A stretch of 64,000 bases of DNA, taken from assembly GCF_001308265.1 (NCBI RefSeq), contig NZ_CP012023.1, positions 1,626,932-1,690,931 on the forward strand, in the 5' to 3' direction. The DNA comes from Celeribacter marinus. GTDB taxonomy: Bacteria > Pseudomonadota > Alphaproteobacteria > Rhodobacterales > Rhodobacteraceae. The position numbers and the translations under genes were made by a program. Positions 48,144 to 56,073 of this stretch are shown here, piece by piece. Every line of letters begins with the position of its first letter. Within the stretch, counting starts at the first letter, position 1. The notes below the pieces were generated by a model. It was not told the DNA's origin and searched no databases. It saw nothing but the letters and a program-made list of their open reading frames with translations.

Positions 48144-48521
48144 GTGAACGCTTTGAATATGGCCCGAACGGCCTACACCAACACCGCCGCCCCGATCAGA
48201 ACCGCGCGCGGCACCGAATACGCCGCCTTCGCGCGCATCTCGGCGCAACTCAAACAAACATCGCAAAACAAGAAATTGGAATTTCCAAAGTTTGTAACCG
48301 CGCTCAATCACAATCGTCGATTGTGGACATTGCTGGCCTCGGATGTCGCCGATAGCGACAATGCGTTGCCCAAAGAACTCCGTGCGCAAATCTTTTACCT
48401 CGCCGAGTTTGTCATCCATCACACGGCTCAAGTTCTGGCCGGAAAAGCAGACGAAGAGGCACTTCTCGACGTCAACCGCTCGATTATGCGCGGGCTACAA
48501 GGCGAAGGAGCGCAGCTATGA
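48144..48521 (+). CDS. flaF: flagellar biosynthesis regulator FlaF
   Basis: FlaF is an alphaproteobacterial protein that supports flagellin synthesis and secretion, often opposing FlbT. The 125-residue protein starts at GTG 48144 behind GGAAGGA and reads MNALNMARTAYTNTAAPIRT, the family N-terminus; LEFPKFVTALNHNRRLWTLL and LYFLAEF-like segments follow. Its stop overlaps flbT as ATGA. Confidence 0.93.
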   Translation: MNALNMARTAYTNTAAPIRTARGTEYAAFARISAQLKQTSQNKKLEFPKFVTALNHNRRLWTLLASDVADSDNALPKELRAQIFYLAEFVIHHTAQVLAGKADEEALLDVNRSIMRGLQGEGAQL

Positions 48522-48925
48522 GTGGGTTGGTTTTAAAACTGGGGCCGAAAGAACGCGTGCTGATCAACGGTGCGGTCATTGAAAACGGCGATCGGCGGTC
48601 ACGTCTTTCGATCATGACGCCGAATGCCAATATCCTGCGGCTGCGCGATGCGATTCACCCCGAAGAGGTCAACACGCCCGTGCGCCGCATTTGCTACATC
48701 GCACAGCTTGTTTTGTCTGGAGATGCGGATGCCACGGATGCAAAGCATCAACTCTTTCGCGGCATCGAACAATTGAGTCAGGTGCTCACAGATACCGACA
48801 GCCGTAAGCTGCTTGATCTCGCAACCGAGGCTGTTCAAACCGATCAGTTCTATCAGGCACTGAAATCGTTGCGTAGTCTTCTCCCCCGCGAAGAGCGGCT
48901 ATTGTCGACGCGCGATTTACAATGA
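48518..48925 (+). CDS. flbT: flagellar biosynthesis repressor FlbT
   Basis: FlbT is a post-transcriptional regulator that binds the flagellin mRNA leader and promotes its decay in Caulobacter. The 135-residue protein starts SGLVLKLGPKERVLINGAVI, a family hallmark, with LRLRDAIHPEEVNTPVRRIC and YQALKSLRSLLPREERLL further on. It is coupled to flaF upstream and to the DUF1217 gene downstream (ATGA on both sides). Confidence 0.94.
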   Translation: MSGLVLKLGPKERVLINGAVIENGDRRSRLSIMTPNANILRLRDAIHPEEVNTPVRRICYIAQLVLSGDADATDAKHQLFRGIEQLSQVLTDTDSRKLLDLATEAVQTDQFYQALKSLRSLLPREERLLSTRDLQ

Positions 48926-49716
48926 GCTTTCAACCTGTTGTCCCATTCGGAGGATACTCCGGATGGGCCTTTCTCAATCGCACCAAAGACGCCCAAATCG
49001 AAACCTTTCGCGGATCTGCGGATATCCAAAGGGACGTCGACTATTTCAAAGAGAACATCGGCAAGGTGAAAACCGCCGAAGACCTCGTTTCTGATCGCAC
49101 TTTGAGAAAAGTGGTTCTAGGGGCCTTCGACCTCGACGGCGATATGGATAATATTTATTTCGTCCAAAAGGTTCTGTCTGACGGGATTTTGGATGACGGC
49201 GCGCTTGCCAATAAACTAAGCGATACCCGCTATTATGACATGGCCAAAGCACTCGGGTTCGACCTGAGCGTTCCCAACACAGTCATGAGTACGTTTCCCG
49301 ACGAAATCGCCGCTAAATTCGAAGAACAGCAATTCGAAATTGCCGTTGGAGATCAGGATTCCAACATGCGGCTCGCGATGTCACTCGACCGCGAACTGTC
49401 TAAAATCGCTGATAAATCGACAACGGACAACGGACGCTGGTATTCCGTCATGGGCAATACGGCGGTGCGCAGCGCGCTTGAAACCGCGCTCGGCCTACCG
49501 TCCTCTCTGGGCAGTTTGGACCTCGATCAACAACTCTCAGAGTTTCGGGAAAAAACCGAACGTTATTTTGGAAGTAGCGAAGTTTCACAGTTCTCTGATC
49601 CCGATGCGCGGCAGGAAATGCTACGCCTGTTTTTGGTGCGCGCGGACATTCAATCGTCTCGCACGCAATACTCGTCCGCCGCGAATGCACTCACTTTGCT
49701 GTCCGGCTCATACTAA
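48922..49716 (+). CDS. DUF1217-domain flagellar protein
   Basis: A 264-residue protein with one DUF1217 unit (AEDLVSDRTLRKVVLGAFDL, then YFVQKVLSDGILDDGALANKL and a second weaker copy near 140-230). This family occurs in alphaproteobacterial flagellar clusters; its role is not established, with links to rod/hook-region or export proposed. It ends 1 bp from the convergent fliI stop, and no terminator separates them. Confidence 0.85.
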   Translation: MSFQPVVPFGGYSGWAFLNRTKDAQIETFRGSADIQRDVDYFKENIGKVKTAEDLVSDRTLRKVVLGAFDLDGDMDNIYFVQKVLSDGILDDGALANKLSDTRYYDMAKALGFDLSVPNTVMSTFPDEIAAKFEEQQFEIAVGDQDSNMRLAMSLDRELSKIADKSTTDNGRWYSVMGNTAVRSALETALGLPSSLGSLDLDQQLSEFREKTERYFGSSEVSQFSDPDARQEMLRLFLVRADIQSSRTQYSSAANALTLLSGSY

Positions 49717-49717
49717 C

Positions 49718-51043
49718 TCATGCCACAGTCGCTCCACTGAGACATTTTGCGAGCCGTGCAAAACTGTCGTTCGTGCCCTCGCGCCCCGATGCGGCTAGAA
49801 ATTTGTCAAGTTCAGGCCAAATCGCAACCGCCTTATCAAGTCGCTCATCACTGCCTTTGGTATACAAGCCCGCTTGGATCATCATTTCGGACCGCTCGTA
49901 GGTTCCAAGGTAGCTACGCGCATCGCGAATTATCACATTTTCCTCATCAGATGCCGCCTCCGGAAGCGCGCGCGATACGGAGCGAAGCAAATCAATAGCG
50001 GGGAATCGCCCGCGCTCGGCAATTTCGCGACTGAGAACAACGTGTCCGTCCAACACCCCGCGCAAGATATCGGCAATCGGTTCATCCATGTCTGACCCCG
50101 CCACCAAAACGGTAAATACGGCCGTTATATCACCCGCCGTTTCCGGACCCGGCCCCGCGCGCTCGCAAAGAGACGTGATCAAATGCGATGTTGAAGGAGG
50201 AAACCCGCGCAACGAACTGGGTTCGCCCGTGGCCAATGCGATTTCCCGATGTGCCTCGGCAAACCGCGTGACAGAATCAGCTAAAAATAGCACCTGCTTG
50301 CCTTGATCCCTGAAATGCTCGGCCACGGCCATCGCCGTCCACGCACAACGCCGGCGCACCAATGGTGCCTGATCCGAGGTTGCCGCGACAATAACAGTCC
50401 GCTTCATCCCCTCAGGGCCAAGCACGCGCTCAATAAACTCACGCACTTCGCGGCCACGCTCACCAATCATAGCCAAGACCACCACGTCCGCTTGCAAACC
50501 CGTTGCCAGCTTTGCCAGAAGCGTGGACTTTCCAACACCGGATCCCGCGAAAAGCCCGATCCGTTGCCCGCGAACAATCGGGAGCAACGTGTTGAACACC
50601 GCTAATCCGGTCTCAAGACGCGCGCCCAAACTGCGTCGCTCCGTCGGCGTAGGCGCCGAAGCACGCAGCGCGCGTGTCGTTTCGCCGCGCAAAATCGGCT
50701 TTCCATCAATCGCTTTGCCAAACGGATCGACCACGCGGCCGATCCAACTGTCATCAGGGGCGATTTCATTTTTACCGATATGCGCCACTGGATCGCCAAA
50801 CGACAATCCATCCGTACCACCATCGGCAAGAACAGTGATCGTATGCGCGTGAAGCTGTAAAACTTCGCCGCGCCGCACAGTTGCGCCGTGGCCAATCTCG
50901 ACCAGATCACCAATGGCGGCCACATCAGTGAGCCCTGTCACTGTTAGCACTCCGCGTGCGGCCTCAACCACACGACCAATAGAATGCGTTGCTTTTACTG
51001 ATGCGATCTCAGCTTTGAGCTGATCCAGACCGATCCCTTTCAT
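49718..51043 (-). CDS. fliI: flagellar export ATPase
   Basis: FliI is the ATPase of the flagellar type III export apparatus. The 441-residue protein has Walker A AGSGVGKST (about 166-174), the GERGREVREFIE loop, Walker B-type VLFLADSVTRFAEAHREIAL and the arginine-rich C-terminus. I choose ATG 51043, which has GGAGG directly upstream; an ATG at 51055 lies before that site. It stands alone, facing flgB across an 81-bp divergent gap. Confidence 0.95.
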   Translation of the reverse strand: MKGIGLDQLKAEIASVKATHSIGRVVEAARGVLTVTGLTDVAAIGDLVEIGHGATVRRGEVLQLHAHTITVLADGGTDGLSFGDPVAHIGKNEIAPDDSWIGRVVDPFGKAIDGKPILRGETTRALRASAPTPTERRSLGARLETGLAVFNTLLPIVRGQRIGLFAGSGVGKSTLLAKLATGLQADVVVLAMIGERGREVREFIERVLGPEGMKRTVIVAATSDQAPLVRRRCAWTAMAVAEHFRDQGKQVLFLADSVTRFAEAHREIALATGEPSSLRGFPPSTSHLITSLCERAGPGPETAGDITAVFTVLVAGSDMDEPIADILRGVLDGHVVLSREIAERGRFPAIDLLRSVSRALPEAASDEENVIIRDARSYLGTYERSEMMIQAGLYTKGSDERLDKAVAIWPELDKFLAASGREGTNDSFARLAKCLSGATVA

Positions 51044-51085
51044 CACGTCCTCCATGTTCTGAAACCCTTTCTAAAGGAATCAGGG

Positions 51086-51100
51086 TTAAGCCTTGGTTGA
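51086..51100. promoter_or_regulatory. CtrA-like box between fliI and flgB
   Basis: TTAA-N7-TTGA (51086-51089 and 51097-51100) matches the CtrA consensus TTAA-N7-TTAA except for one base. It lies in the 81-bp divergent gap, at a place that could control both fliI and the flgB operon. CtrA drives early flagellar genes in several Alphaproteobacteria; the site call is inference. Confidence 0.45.
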
Positions 51101-51124
51101 CACGAAGTCGCGGGAGAAGCCCCG

Positions 51125-51514
51125 ATGTTTGAAAATCTGGATATTTTTCGCCTCACAAGCGGATTAGCTCGCCATTCCACTGCGCGCCAAGAATTGGTTG
51201 CAAAGAATGTGGCGAACGCAGACACGCCCGGCTATCGGGCGCGTGACACTGTGACGTTTTCGGATGCCTTTCAGGCGTCGGAAGGCGCAGCACAACTGCG
51301 CGCAACGCGCACAGGTCATGTCACGAACACTGGCGCACATTCCCCTCTTCTTGAGACGACCGATTCACCCGACCCGTCATCGCCCAACGGCAACACGGTC
51401 TCGCTTGAAACGGAAATGATGAAAGCGGCGCAAACCCGACACCAGCATGAGCTAGCACTCAGTGTTTACAAAAGCTCGATGTCGATTTTACGCGCATCCA
51501 TTGGGAAACGGTGA
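51125..51514 (+). CDS. flgB: flagellar basal-body rod protein
   Basis: FlgB is a proximal rod subunit. The 129-residue protein has the rod-family N-terminus RHSTARQELVAKNVANADTP (about 17-36) and the C-terminal helix with HQHELALSVYKSSMSILRAS. Length fits. GGGAGAAG precedes the ATG. It leads the operon flgB-flgC-fliE-fliQ-flgF-flgG-flgA-flgH-fliL. Confidence 0.95.
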   Translation: MFENLDIFRLTSGLARHSTARQELVAKNVANADTPGYRARDTVTFSDAFQASEGAAQLRATRTGHVTNTGAHSPLLETTDSPDPSSPNGNTVSLETEMMKAAQTRHQHELALSVYKSSMSILRASIGKR

Positions 51515-51525
51515 GGATATAATCG

Positions 51526-51918
51526 ATGACTGACCTAACACAAACTCTCTCCCTGTCCGCATCAGGGATGAAGGCGCAAGCAAACCGACTGCGCCACGTC
51601 TCCGAGAATATCGCGAACGCCGACACCCCTGGTTACCATCGCAAGACAGTATCCTTTGAGGCGGAAATGCAGAACGGGCAAAAGACAGGTGGCGTAGAGA
51701 CTGGCCCTGTCGAATTGGATCGCACCGCCCTTAGCCGTATTTTCGACCCGGGAAATCCCATGGCCGATGACCAAGGGTTCTACGACGGATCAAACGTAGA
51801 CCTGATGTTCGAAGTCGCCGACGCCCGTGAAGCCCAACGCAGTTATGAGGCGAATCTCAAAATGTTCGATCAGGCGCGACAGATGTCGTCCTCGTTGCTC
51901 GAACTTCTGCGCCGTTAA
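51526..51918 (+). CDS. flgC: flagellar basal-body rod protein
   Basis: FlgC is a rod subunit. The 130-residue protein has LSASGMKAQANRLRHVSENI then ANADTPGY, and ends with the helix EAQRSYEANLKMFDQARQMS then SSLLELLRR, both standard. GGATAT lies just upstream. It follows flgB after 11 bp. Confidence 0.95.
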   Translation: MTDLTQTLSLSASGMKAQANRLRHVSENIANADTPGYHRKTVSFEAEMQNGQKTGGVETGPVELDRTALSRIFDPGNPMADDQGFYDGSNVDLMFEVADAREAQRSYEANLKMFDQARQMSSSLLELLRR

Positions 51919-51938
51919 ATTAAAGGAAGGTAACCAGA

Positions 51939-52235
51939 ATGGATATCCGCTCCACGATCGCGAACCAAGGCTATGCAGCGACCAAACCCGCCACATCACC
52001 AAAGGCCGATCCCAACGCAGGCATGCAAGGGAATTCCTTTGTCGATGCAACCAAGTCGTTCGCACAAACGCTGTCCGAAAGCGAGGAAATCGCAAAGGCG
52101 GCCCTTGTCGGGCAGGCAGACAGTCAAGCCCTCGTTATGGCATTGGCACAGTCCGAACTGGCCGTCGAAACGGTCGTCACAGTCCGCGACAAAGTCGTCG
52201 AAGCCTACCAAGAAATTCTACGGATGCCGGTGTAA
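51939..52235 (+). CDS. fliE: flagellar hook-basal body complex protein
   Basis: FliE joins the MS ring to the rod. The 98-residue length is typical. After a short variable start it has FVDATKSFAQTLSESEEIAK, ADSQALVMALAQSELAVETV and the C-terminal VVTVRDKVVEAYQEILRMPV, which is the family hallmark. GGAAGG precedes the ATG. fliQ follows after 3 bp. Confidence 0.93.
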   Translation: MDIRSTIANQGYAATKPATSPKADPNAGMQGNSFVDATKSFAQTLSESEEIAKAALVGQADSQALVMALAQSELAVETVVTVRDKVVEAYQEILRMPV

Positions 52236-52238
52236 CTC

Positions 52239-52505
52239 ATGGATGAAATCATCTTTTATGACACATTGCGCCAAGGACTTTGGATGTCGGTGGTGATATC
52301 CACCCCCATTCTTTTGGTCGCCCTTGTCACAGGGGTCGGCGTTGGCCTGTTCCAAGCACTGACGAGCATTCAAGAAATGACACTGACGTTTGTGCCCAAA
52401 CTGGGTGCAATCTTGATCGTGTTCTGGATGTCGATGGGGTTCATGACTGAAAGCCTGATCGCCTTTTTCCAAGAGCGTCTCATTCCAATGATTGGAGGCT
52501 TTTGA
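52239..52505 (+). CDS. fliQ: flagellar biosynthetic protein
   Basis: FliQ is an 88-residue export-gate component with two membrane helices (about 15-38 and 52-74). The VVISTPILLVALVTGVGVGL then FQALTSIQEMTLTFVPK stretch is the family motif. It sits inside the rod operon, apart from the flhA-fliR-flhB gate genes. The stop overlaps the next start as TGATG. Confidence 0.95.
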   Translation: MDEIIFYDTLRQGLWMSVVISTPILLVALVTGVGVGLFQALTSIQEMTLTFVPKLGAILIVFWMSMGFMTESLIAFFQERLIPMIGGF

Positions 52506-53221
52506 TGGATAGCGCTGGATATACCGTTCTCACCCGTCTTTCGGGTCTCAAAAACGAGCTTCAGGCCATTGCAAACAACGTGGCCAACGCATCGACAACG
52601 GGCTTTCGCAAAGAGGGGCTTATTTTCTCTGAATACATCTCCGCGCTTGAGCCGGGCGAGCCGTCCTTGTCGATGGCAAACGGTGACGTCCGCCATACCA
52701 GTGACGCGCAGGGGCCATTGACCCCAACGGGCGGTACGTTTGATTTGGCAATCGAAGGTGACGGGTTTTTCCTCATTGAAACCCCACAGGGCGAGGCTCT
52801 CACCCGCGCCGGAGCGTTCACACCCAATGATCAAGGCGAGCTGACAACCCATGACGGCTACAGGTTGCTCGACAACGGCGGGGCCGCCATTTTCATTCCA
52901 CCAGATGCAAAATCCGTTGCGGTTGCGGCGGACGGAACAATGTCCGCCGATGGTTTGCCGCTTGCTCAAATTGGCCTCTATTTGCCCACCGACCCCAATT
53001 CGCTCAATCGCCAAGACGGCGTTCGGTTTTACACCGAGGGCGGCGTCGAACCCTACGAGGGTGCGGCAATTTTGCAGGGATATGTTGAAAATTCCAACGT
53101 GAATCCGATCACGGAAATCACCCGCATGATCGAGGTTCAGCACGCCTATACGATGGGCCAGAAATTTTCCGAGCAAGAAGATGAACGCATTCGCGGTGTC
53201 ATCTCTACGCTTGGCCGTTAA
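52505..53221 (+). CDS. flgF: flagellar basal-body rod protein
   Basis: FlgF is a proximal rod subunit. The 238-residue protein has the N-terminal LKNELQAIANNVANASTTGF motif, the FDLAIEGDGFFLIETPQGEA core and the C-terminal helix EITRMIEVQHAYTMGQKFSE. I start at ATG 52505, which overlaps the fliQ stop. It is followed by flgG after 12 bp, the standard pair. Confidence 0.95.
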   Translation: MDSAGYTVLTRLSGLKNELQAIANNVANASTTGFRKEGLIFSEYISALEPGEPSLSMANGDVRHTSDAQGPLTPTGGTFDLAIEGDGFFLIETPQGEALTRAGAFTPNDQGELTTHDGYRLLDNGGAAIFIPPDAKSVAVAADGTMSADGLPLAQIGLYLPTDPNSLNRQDGVRFYTEGGVEPYEGAAILQGYVENSNVNPITEITRMIEVQHAYTMGQKFSEQEDERIRGVISTLGR

Positions 53222-53233
53222 AGGAGATCGATC

Positions 53234-54019
53234 ATGAGAGCTCTTAAAATCGCCGCAACTGGCATGAGTGCACAGCAAATGCGCGTGGAAACCATTTCGC
53301 AAAACCTCGCGAACATGAACACCACGGGCTACAACGCGCGCCGCGCCGAGTTTTCCGATCTTCACTACCAACAAATGGCGCGCCCGGGGACTATCAATGC
53401 CGCGGACGGCACGGTGTTGCCAACCGGTGTACAGCTTGGCCTTGGTGTGCGGCCCTCATCGGTGACAGTGCAACTGGCCCAAGGATCGCTATCCCAAACG
53501 AACGGCGACTTGGATATTGCAATCGAAGGCAAGGGATATTTCGAGGTCGCACTCCCCTCCGGCCAATCCGCATATTCGCGAGACGGGACACTCAAACGAT
53601 CCGCAGACGGGTTAATTGTCACATCAGAGGGCTTTGCCCTAGTGCCCAATATTACCATTCCGGATGATGCGCGCTCGATCTCCATTAACGCCGAAGGTGA
53701 GGTTTATGCCTACTTCAACGACCGCATAGAACCCGAATTGCTCGGCCAACTCACCTTGGCCGGATTTAGCAACTCCAAAGGTTTGGAAGCTATCGGATCG
53801 AACATGTTCCTCGAAAGCCCCGCATCTGGCCCCGCCATTGTCTCCATTCCCGGAACTGACGGATTGGGCACGTTGAGACAGGGCTATCTAGAGGACAGCT
53901 CTGTTGACGCCGTGCGAGAAGTCACTGAATTGATCGAGGCCCAGCGCGGCTATGAGCTTAATGCAAAAGTGATCACCGCCGCCGATCAAATGCTATCGGC
54001 CACGAGCAACATTCGATGA
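53234..54019 (+). CDS. flgG: flagellar basal-body rod protein (distal)
   Basis: FlgG forms the distal rod. The 261-residue length matches the family. ATGMSAQQMRVETISQNLAN at the N-terminus, GDLDIAIEGKGYFEVALPSG in the core and the end VTELIEAQRGYELNAKVITA then ADQMLSATSNIR are all standard. AAGGAGATCGATC precedes the ATG. Its stop overlaps flgA as ATGA. Confidence 0.97.
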   Translation: MRALKIAATGMSAQQMRVETISQNLANMNTTGYNARRAEFSDLHYQQMARPGTINAADGTVLPTGVQLGLGVRPSSVTVQLAQGSLSQTNGDLDIAIEGKGYFEVALPSGQSAYSRDGTLKRSADGLIVTSEGFALVPNITIPDDARSISINAEGEVYAYFNDRIEPELLGQLTLAGFSNSKGLEAIGSNMFLESPASGPAIVSIPGTDGLGTLRQGYLEDSSVDAVREVTELIEAQRGYELNAKVITAADQMLSATSNIR

Positions 54020-54456
54020 TCCGTTTTGCCATCATAGCCTTGGTCGCAACCCTCGCCCTACCCGCAAGCGCGCATGCAGACACCTTGGTCGCGGCGCGAA
54101 ACATTCGTGCTCAAACGCTCCTGTCAGCCGACGATTTGAAAGTGGTCGGGGGCGACATCGCAGGGACGCTCATTTCAGTTGAGGAAGCCGTGGGCCTTGA
54201 GGCAAAGGGGATGCTCTACGCGGGTCGACCCATTCGCATCACGGACGTTGGCGCACCAGCGCTGATAGAGCGCAATGCAATTGTACCGCTCTATTTCACG
54301 CAGGGCTCGCTTACCATTTCGGCGGACGCACGATCGCTTAGTCGTGCGGGCATCGGAGACACTGTGCGCGTTATGAACTTGTCATCCAAAACTATTGTCA
54401 CCGGCATCGTCGGTCCAAATGGCGCCGTCTATGTCGGCCGTCTCACAACTCAATGA
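54016..54456 (+). CDS. flgA: flagella basal body P-ring formation protein
   Basis: FlgA is a periplasmic chaperone for P-ring assembly. The 146-residue protein has a signal peptide (about 1-21, ending ASAHA) and the SAF domain (LVAARNIRAQTLLSADDLKV; AKGMLYAGRPIRITDV). Length is at the short end for FlgA, which is common in Alphaproteobacteria. It overlaps flgG and lies directly before flgH. Confidence 0.92.
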   Translation: MIRFAIIALVATLALPASAHADTLVAARNIRAQTLLSADDLKVVGGDIAGTLISVEEAVGLEAKGMLYAGRPIRITDVGAPALIERNAIVPLYFTQGSLTISADARSLSRAGIGDTVRVMNLSSKTIVTGIVGPNGAVYVGRLTTQ

Positions 54457-54464
54457 GGGAAGCA

Positions 54465-55190
54465 ATGAAACCCATCACCGCATCAATCGCCTTTGTGGCC
54501 CTTTGCGCCTGTTCACCGCTAGAGGAAGTTGGCCGTTTGCCTGACTTTAAACCTATTCAGGAATCCTCCGAAGCCTCTGCTATGATGAACCCTGGACTGC
54601 CTATGCATGTTGAAAAGACAACGCCACTGGACGGCGCCTCTTTGTGGACCGCATCACGTCAGTCTTTGTTGGGTGACCGGCGCGCCATTGAACGCGGCGA
54701 CATCCTCACCGTGGTTATCGAAATCGACGAGAGCGCCGAAATTTCAAACAATAGCTCACGCGGACGTTCAGGGTCCGAAAGTATGGGCATTGATAGTCTG
54801 CTTGGTATCCCCGAACGCGTGAACGAAGTTCTGCCCGAAGGCGCAACAATGGCAAACGCTGTTGGCACCTCCAGCAACTCGTCATCGTCTGGCTCCGGCT
54901 CCGTTCGGCGCAATGAAAAACTACAACTGATGGTCGCGGCGACGATCCTTGATGTATTGCCCAACGGCGTATTGCGCATCTCGGGATCCCAAGAGGTCAG
55001 GGTCAATTATGAAATCCGTGAACTGTTGGTCGAGGGCTACGTCAGACCTGAAGACATCTCGCGCAAGAATGAAATCACATATGAAAAAATTGCATCCGCA
55101 CGCATTTCTTATGGCGGGCGTGGCCAGATCTCTCAAATGCAACAACCGCGGTACGGCCAACAAATTGCCGATATCCTTCTTCCGTTCTAA
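54465..55190 (+). CDS. flgH: flagellar L-ring lipoprotein
   Basis: FlgH builds the outer-membrane L ring. The 241-residue protein has a lipoprotein signal with the lipobox ending LCAC (Cys about 16) and the FlgH core: SLLGDRRAIERGDILTVVIE, then AATILDVLPNGVLRISGSQE and YEKIASARISYGGRGQISQM. I start at ATG 54465, which has GAGGGA just upstream; an ATG at 54453 overlapping the flgA stop would add four residues. Confidence 0.94.
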   Translation: MKPITASIAFVALCACSPLEEVGRLPDFKPIQESSEASAMMNPGLPMHVEKTTPLDGASLWTASRQSLLGDRRAIERGDILTVVIEIDESAEISNNSSRGRSGSESMGIDSLLGIPERVNEVLPEGATMANAVGTSSNSSSSGSGSVRRNEKLQLMVAATILDVLPNGVLRISGSQEVRVNYEIRELLVEGYVRPEDISRKNEITYEKIASARISYGGRGQISQMQQPRYGQQIADILLPF

Positions 55191-55202
55191 CGGAGCACTA
55201 TA

Positions 55203-55703
55203 ATGGGAAAACTCATACCAATCCTACTTGCGCTCATCGGTCTTGGTCTAGGTGTCGGGGGCGGGCTTATGTTGCGCCCTGCGCCCGAAGCGGCCGAACT
55301 GGGACCATGCGGCGAGGATCCAAATGCACCGCAGCATTCGGACGATGCTGCACCGGAGACACCCGAGGAGGCGGTCGTTTTTGACTACGTCAAACTCAAC
55401 AACCAATTCGTGATTCCGGACATGGACGAGGGTCAGGTGTCCGCGATGATTGTTCTCTCAATCAGTCTGGAAACCCTACCAAACGCGCGCGAAAAAATTT
55501 ACGCGCAAGAACCCAAATTGCGCGATGCCTTTTTGCAGGTTCTGTTTGATCACGCCAACATCGGTGGGTTCAAAGGCTCCTTTACCGAGACAACCAAAAT
55601 GCAAAGCCTGCGCGCCTCTCTTTTGGAAGTCGCCAGTGCGATTTTAGGAGACGATATTGAAAGCGTGCTCGTGACAGATATTGTTCGTCAAGATGTAGGA
55701 TAG
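55203..55703 (+). CDS. fliL: flagellar basal body-associated protein FliL
   Basis: FliL is a single-pass membrane protein near the stator that stabilises the rotor-stator contact. The 166-residue protein has an N-terminal membrane helix (about 5-25), an acidic linker, and the periplasmic stomatin-like domain (VFDYVKLNNQFVIPDMDEGQ; AREKIYAQEPKLRDAFLQVL). It closes the rod/ring operon and stops 1 bp before the convergent fliJ-like gene. Confidence 0.9.
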   Translation: MGKLIPILLALIGLGLGVGGGLMLRPAPEAAELGPCGEDPNAPQHSDDAAPETPEEAVVFDYVKLNNQFVIPDMDEGQVSAMIVLSISLETLPNAREKIYAQEPKLRDAFLQVLFDHANIGGFKGSFTETTKMQSLRASLLEVASAILGDDIESVLVTDIVRQDVG

Positions 55704-55704
55704 G

Positions 55705-56073
55705 CTACGGTTTCGACGCGCTCTTTTTTGCGAGGGCCTTGAGAGCTTCAACCTTACCAAAGGCGCGGCGCGTGAGTTCAAATTGAACTTCGCGCCGTTC
55801 TGCTATCGTCGCCATATCACGCAAAACGCGCCGCCGTTCGTCACTCAGCCAAGCCGTCCACTTTGCATCTGCGCCACCACGCATCGCTGAATCAAAATCG
55901 TCCACGCTTTGCATCTGCGCGCTGCGTTGTTTTGCGGAGTCTTTGAGTGCGTCCAAACGGCTTTGAAATGACACCTCTTCCGCTCGAATTTGAGCCAATC
56001 GCCCAAGCTCCAACGTCAGTGTCACTTGAGCCACGTCTTTGAGTTGCTCGATCTTTTTTGTCTTTTGCGTCAC
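55705..56073 (-). CDS. FliJ-like coiled-coil flagellar protein
   Basis: A 122-residue, almost wholly helical and charged protein. The heptad pattern and the ERREVQFELTRRAFGKVEAL end resemble FliJ, the export ATPase stalk that binds FlhA. FliJ sequences diverge strongly, so this is a context-based call: its start overlaps the flhB stop (ATGA), and no other fliJ is in the window. It could instead be an unrelated small coiled coil. Confidence 0.55.
   Translation of the reverse strand: MTQKTKKIEQLKDVAQVTLTLELGRLAQIRAEEVSFQSRLDALKDSAKQRSAQMQSVDDFDSAMRGGADAKWTAWLSDERRRVLRDMATIAERREVQFELTRRAFGKVEALKALAKKSASKP

Noticed and set aside
52370..53374. 334-codon minus-strand frame opposite flgF
   Set aside because: It spans three real flagellar genes and shows no domain pattern.
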